Of a stretch of DNA of 21,256 bases, positions 18,269 through 21,256 are shown in pieces (position 1 is the stretch's first letter; the number at the start of each line of letters is the position of its first letter). Under the pieces are notes generated by a model. The model ran no database searches. It was not told the DNA's origin and worked only from the letters and a program-made list of their open reading frames with translations. The position numbers were made by a program, and so were the translations under genes. Origin of the DNA: Apostichopus parvimensis (Eukaryota; Echinodermata; Holothuroidea; Aspidochirotida; Stichopodidae); contig KN889079.1 in the NCBI GenBank assembly GCA_000934455.1, forward strand, positions 52,981-74,236, read 5' to 3'.

Positions 18269-19190
18269 GTACCCTAGGGCCCTACATGGGCACCAGATTT
18301 AACAAGCAAAGAGTCAAACATCCTCCTTTTTAAAGATCCTGCATCCAAGCCTGAGTTAATCTAATGGACTAAAATGCTTTCAGATGCTGCCCTCTAATAA
18401 TTTTCACATGATTTATCACTTAGGTCACCTGAAAGTCCTGATTTAAGCTACTTCATTATGGTCCCGTTTTACATTAGACTGCAACTACTTCAGTGTTGAA
18501 TCTCCACGTTTGTTGTTGAAAGTTGAAACGTCAATGCCCCCGTGCCCCCCCCCCCCCACCCTAATGACTGAGTTCAAGTGTTTGATTCATATTGTAAAAT
18601 AGCTCTGGGTCGATCATGGTTCAACCGTGACCTTTAACTGACCCATTGTTGCTTGTTACATGATATACAGTAATTCAACAAAATAAAAGTAGGGCATTAA
18701 TAGTCATTCTGCATGTCACACAGCTTAATATGCTTTCTCATATGGTCTTCTAGAAAGGCAAAACTTGAAAAGTATTTGGAACATCGAAAGATGAAACTGG
18801 AAATTTGAAGATGACGTCACGTTCGTTACTGTTCAAAGTATATTTGAAATATCCATCCTGAACGATTAAAAAATTGTTTCTCTGTCAAACGCAACATATA
18901 GCGTTCTCAAATTTTGAAAAAAAATTGGAAAATTATTTCTAGGTTTTTAAGGTAACTTCTAAGGCCTACCAGACAATTCTTTTAATAAGCCATCAAGAAC
19001 ATTTTAAGGTAAAGACATGAGAAAGCCAAGAAAACAAGACAGTTGCCTTCTGGAAAGAAACATTTTATCATACCACTCCATATCCTTCATAAGAAATAAC
19101 ATGTCCTTGATGACCAATTAATTACACATTCTTTCCAGATGATTTGATTTTGTCTATGACTAGGAGAGGTTTTTTTCCCCTCTCTCCACT
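18269..19190. other. Non-coding stretch, mostly unremarkable
   Basis: No exon seen. It contains a C run (18545-18557) and dispersed repeat copy B. The remainder has no clear structure. Confidence 0.45.
18810..18865 (-). repeat. Dispersed repeat copy B (contains TGACGTCA)
   Basis: Reverse-strand relative of 7877-7962. The 17-mer shared with that copy lies at 18828-18844 and the palindrome TGACGTCA at 18812-18819. The TTCAGGA motif found upstream in copy A is also present here, but closer to the 17-mer. Confidence 0.55.
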
Positions 19191-19191
19191 A

Positions 19192-19215
19192 CTCTCTCTC
19201 TCTCTCTCTCTCTCT
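19192..19215. repeat. (CT)n microsatellite
   Basis: A pure CT run of about 12 units, followed by a TATATATC stretch. Confidence 0.9.
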
Positions 19216-19710
19216 ATATATCTCTCATGTGGCCACCAGGGGAGCTCTTTCTAAGGCCAAATTCTAGTATGGATGACATACCAGGGTGAAATATCAAGGA
19301 CAACACATGCTGACTCTTTTAAACATTTTCAGTCTTTATAATTGGTCATAAACATCAACATCACACAGGAAATATTTGATCACATAAACAGGTCACTAAA
19401 TAGACAATGGGGAGGAAACTGGTACCAAGGTGATGGCATGGAGGAAATTATCAGGAGAGCTAAGTTAACCTTTCCTGAAATCTTACTTGATCCTTGCTAG
19501 GCTTTCCATATATCTGATTTCTGTCAGCAAATTCTGGTTGAAGTTTCTGTCCTCCCATGCCTTCCAAGTACATTTCAAAATCACATCTGAACTGACCAGA
19601 CACACCTCCTTGCCCAATTTCCAGTCACCACATTCTCCCACTTCCCCCCCCCCCATTCTTCCATCTAATGGCTTTCAATGAGCGATTGGTAAAGGCATTT
19701 GACTCAGTTC
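19216..19710. other. Non-coding stretch, no gene seen
   Basis: A plus-strand open frame at 19487-19681 is low-complexity and runs into a C-rich tract. No domain or splice logic supports it. Confidence 0.45.
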
Positions 19711-19715
19711 TCAAC

Positions 19716-19832
19716 ATTACTTTGCCCAAAAAAATTCACAACAAAAGTTAAACATTTTCAAGAACTTTCGAACTTGGAAATTTTTAACTTTTGTTGTGAA
19801 AATGTTCAAAGTAGCTGGATCCAACTACTTTG
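19716..19832. mobile_element. Nested foldback cluster, MITE-like
   Basis: Perfect 18-base arms lie at 19735-19752 (TTCACAACAAAAGTTAAA) and 19783-19800 (its reverse complement). The intervening 30 bases pair partially. The pairing continues outside the arms with ACTTTG on the left and CAAAGT on the right. Immediately after is a second palindrome (19807-19832), CAAAGTAG.TGGATCCA.CTACTTTG, with one mismatched pair around a GGATCC centre. The shared CAAAGTAG motif links the two structures. Confidence 0.7.
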
Positions 19833-20051
19833 CATGTTATTGTAAATACTAATATCGGACAATTTTCTCGGCGGCAAATTTCCAAACTGGATGGAATCAG
19901 TAAACCCTGAATCATAAGTATTGTGGTAGATTTTATGAGTTATTCAATCAAATATTCAATCAAGCTTCCTTTCCATAACCACTCACAATTTTTTTGCATG
20001 TGACAAATATTTTTTTCAGCAGAAAGTATGGATTATTTGCTTTGGATTTTA

Positions 20052-20374
20052 AAGGTCTACGGACACTTATGAACGACATTGTCCTAATCACTCTAATAGG
20101 CATAAGAAATCATGAAAATAGCCCGCAACTCCCATCAAAATCCATCAAAGATTGAAAGTCTTTTCTTAATTCTGGTTTTATTTATGAATAAACATTAGCT
20201 AATTATGCACATATTTAATGAGTTTCCCAGATTTATCAATCATTTCAAATGTGAATATCTTGGAAACGACAAGAGCTTTTCGAACATTTTCAACTGAATC
20301 TTGATGTGATTATATCACACACAAACAAATGTACTGAATATGGGGCAGATTTGGATAGACTGTCCGTAGAACTA
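20052..20374. mobile_element. Non-autonomous DNA transposon (MITE), about 323 bp, TA-flanked
   Basis: The ends are inverted repeats. The left starts AAGGTCTACGGACA, and the right ends TGTCCGTAGAACTA, the near reverse complement. Similarity extends outward, with about 19 of 23 positions matching over 20046-20068 and 20358-20380. A TA dinucleotide flanks both ends (20050-20051 and 20375-20376), consistent with the TA target duplication of Tc1/mariner-type elements. There is no transposase frame. An older relative lies at 10525-10883. Confidence 0.75.
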
Positions 20375-20475
20375 TAAAATTCATTATCTTGCCCATACAT
20401 TCTTAAATATTGCACTGACTGAAATTAATATAGACTTAGTCTCTGGTTTGATTCTGTCGTGCCATGTTTAATACC

Positions 20476-20862
20476 TCCTCTAGGAGTATAGGCGTAGGGG
20501 CCCAATTTGATTTAGGGGGGCTGTAACGACTTGCTCGAAAAATATAACCAAAAACTGTGCATATATCATATAGGCATGCATCGGTTATTACCATCGCATG
20601 CCAATAGCATACAATCATTTTCCGTGTTATAACCCTTCCATATTGGTTAGAATTATTGGGGAAGTTGTTAAAATAATGATGATAATAATAATAATAATAT
20701 AAGTTTAACCATTGTAAAACACATTGCAAATTATTTTTCTTTCAGTAGGTGCCCGAAAAATTCTCGGCAGTTGCCCGAATTTTCACAACATTTTTTTTGG
20801 GTTGGGGGCTACAGCCCCCCCCCAGCCTCCCCCGCCTCCTATGCCTATGTCTAGGAGTGTGT
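20476..20862. repeat. Repeat with inverted ends rich in C and G runs
   Basis: TATAGGCGTAGG (20487-20498) and CCTATGCCTATG (20838-20849) are imperfect inverted ends. CTAGGAG text lies just outside both, and CTGTA next to a G- or C-rich run lies just inside both. An ATA microsatellite (about 20682-20699) lies inside. It looks like a degenerate inverted-repeat element. The open frames across it have proline- and arginine-rich translations from the simple sequence and are not genes. Confidence 0.5.
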
Positions 20863-21256
20863 GTCTTATAACTTGGAAGTGGAGTTCCACCCTGATATCC
20901 TACTCTATATATAACTACATGAAGTACTACTGGTGATGGTCTGTATCCCCTGCTGTTATTATCTTTTAGTTTCATCAACAGGCACCTTGCAACCGGGCTT
21001 CCTTTCACAGTCTCTTGACAGCCATTTCCTTCCTCCATACAAGAGAAAGCTTAATAGCAATGACCAATACATCCTTGACTCGATGGCATTCTGATCATTA
21101 CTTAGTACTGATGTATTTTGTACTTGCTTTACAAGCTTCATTGGATTAATGACTGTGTAACCATGGAAGCTACTGTACTAGCCTACATTTTGAACAATAC
21201 AGGCACAACATGCTATGGTAGCTAGGAGATGTTTGGCTTCAAAATTAGTGGCAGCA
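20863..21256. other. Window edge, nothing recognised
   Basis: No exon, RNA gene or repeat could be supported. The minus-strand open frames at 20742-21038 and 20959-21141 lack any recognisable domain. Confidence 0.4.

Noticed and set aside
20742-21038. 98-codon minus-strand open frame
   Set aside because: Pro/Arg/Gly-rich translation arises from C and G runs in a repeat; no domain.

Overview
The window is animal nuclear DNA. It is AT-rich, dense in repeats and poly-C/poly-G runs, and has one multi-exon gene with GT-AG introns on the minus strand. No bacterial, viral or organellar gene is visible. The style of the repeats (a tandem unit of about 300 bp, many short foldback elements, a marine-invertebrate-like MITE) together with the gene's close match to the animal FGD6 family suggests a marine invertebrate, possibly an echinoderm such as a sea cucumber. 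The animal origin is firm; the clade is a guess.

The gene is the 3' part of an FGD6-like FYVE, RhoGEF and PH domain gene. I reconstructed 18 coding exons by hand from splice sites and reading frame. From 5' to 3' on the minus strand they are 14722-14494, 13881-13733, 13363-13207, 12764-12677, 12516-12466, 12004-11946, 11697-11626, 11362-11294, 11085-11005, 10442-10360, 10065-9972, 9492-9418, 9341-9192, 8640-8547, 8303-8215, 7576-7397, 7074-7004 and 6557-6518. Every junction keeps phase, and together they encode 609 residues ending in a TGA stop. The domain order is an acidic linker, then DH (Dbl homology, the Rho-family GEF domain), PH, FYVE zinc finger and a second PH. The long N-terminal region expected in FGD6 is not seen and probably lies beyond position 21256, so the intron upstream of the first visible exon would be at least 6.5 kb.

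Layout: 1-2480 is non-coding with a diverged duplication. 2480-3633 is an array of units of about 300 bp. 3685-3850 is a long foldback element. 4040-6517 is repeat-rich flank, with degenerate repeats at 5080-5545 and the probable 3' UTR of the gene near its upper end. 6518-14722 holds the FGD6-like exons, with repeat insertions in the introns. 14723-21256 has no recognisable exon and contains microsatellites, G-rich tracts with quadruplex potential, a foldback cluster at 19.7-19.83 kb, and a TA-flanked MITE at 20.05-20.38 kb that has an older relative in an intron of the gene.

I do not see a new multi-gene system. The most interesting signal is a frame-preserving 75-bp exon between PH1 and FYVE. 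Its acceptor is a tandem NAGNAG (CAGTAG), and using the upstream AG would place an in-frame stop before the FYVE and second PH domains.
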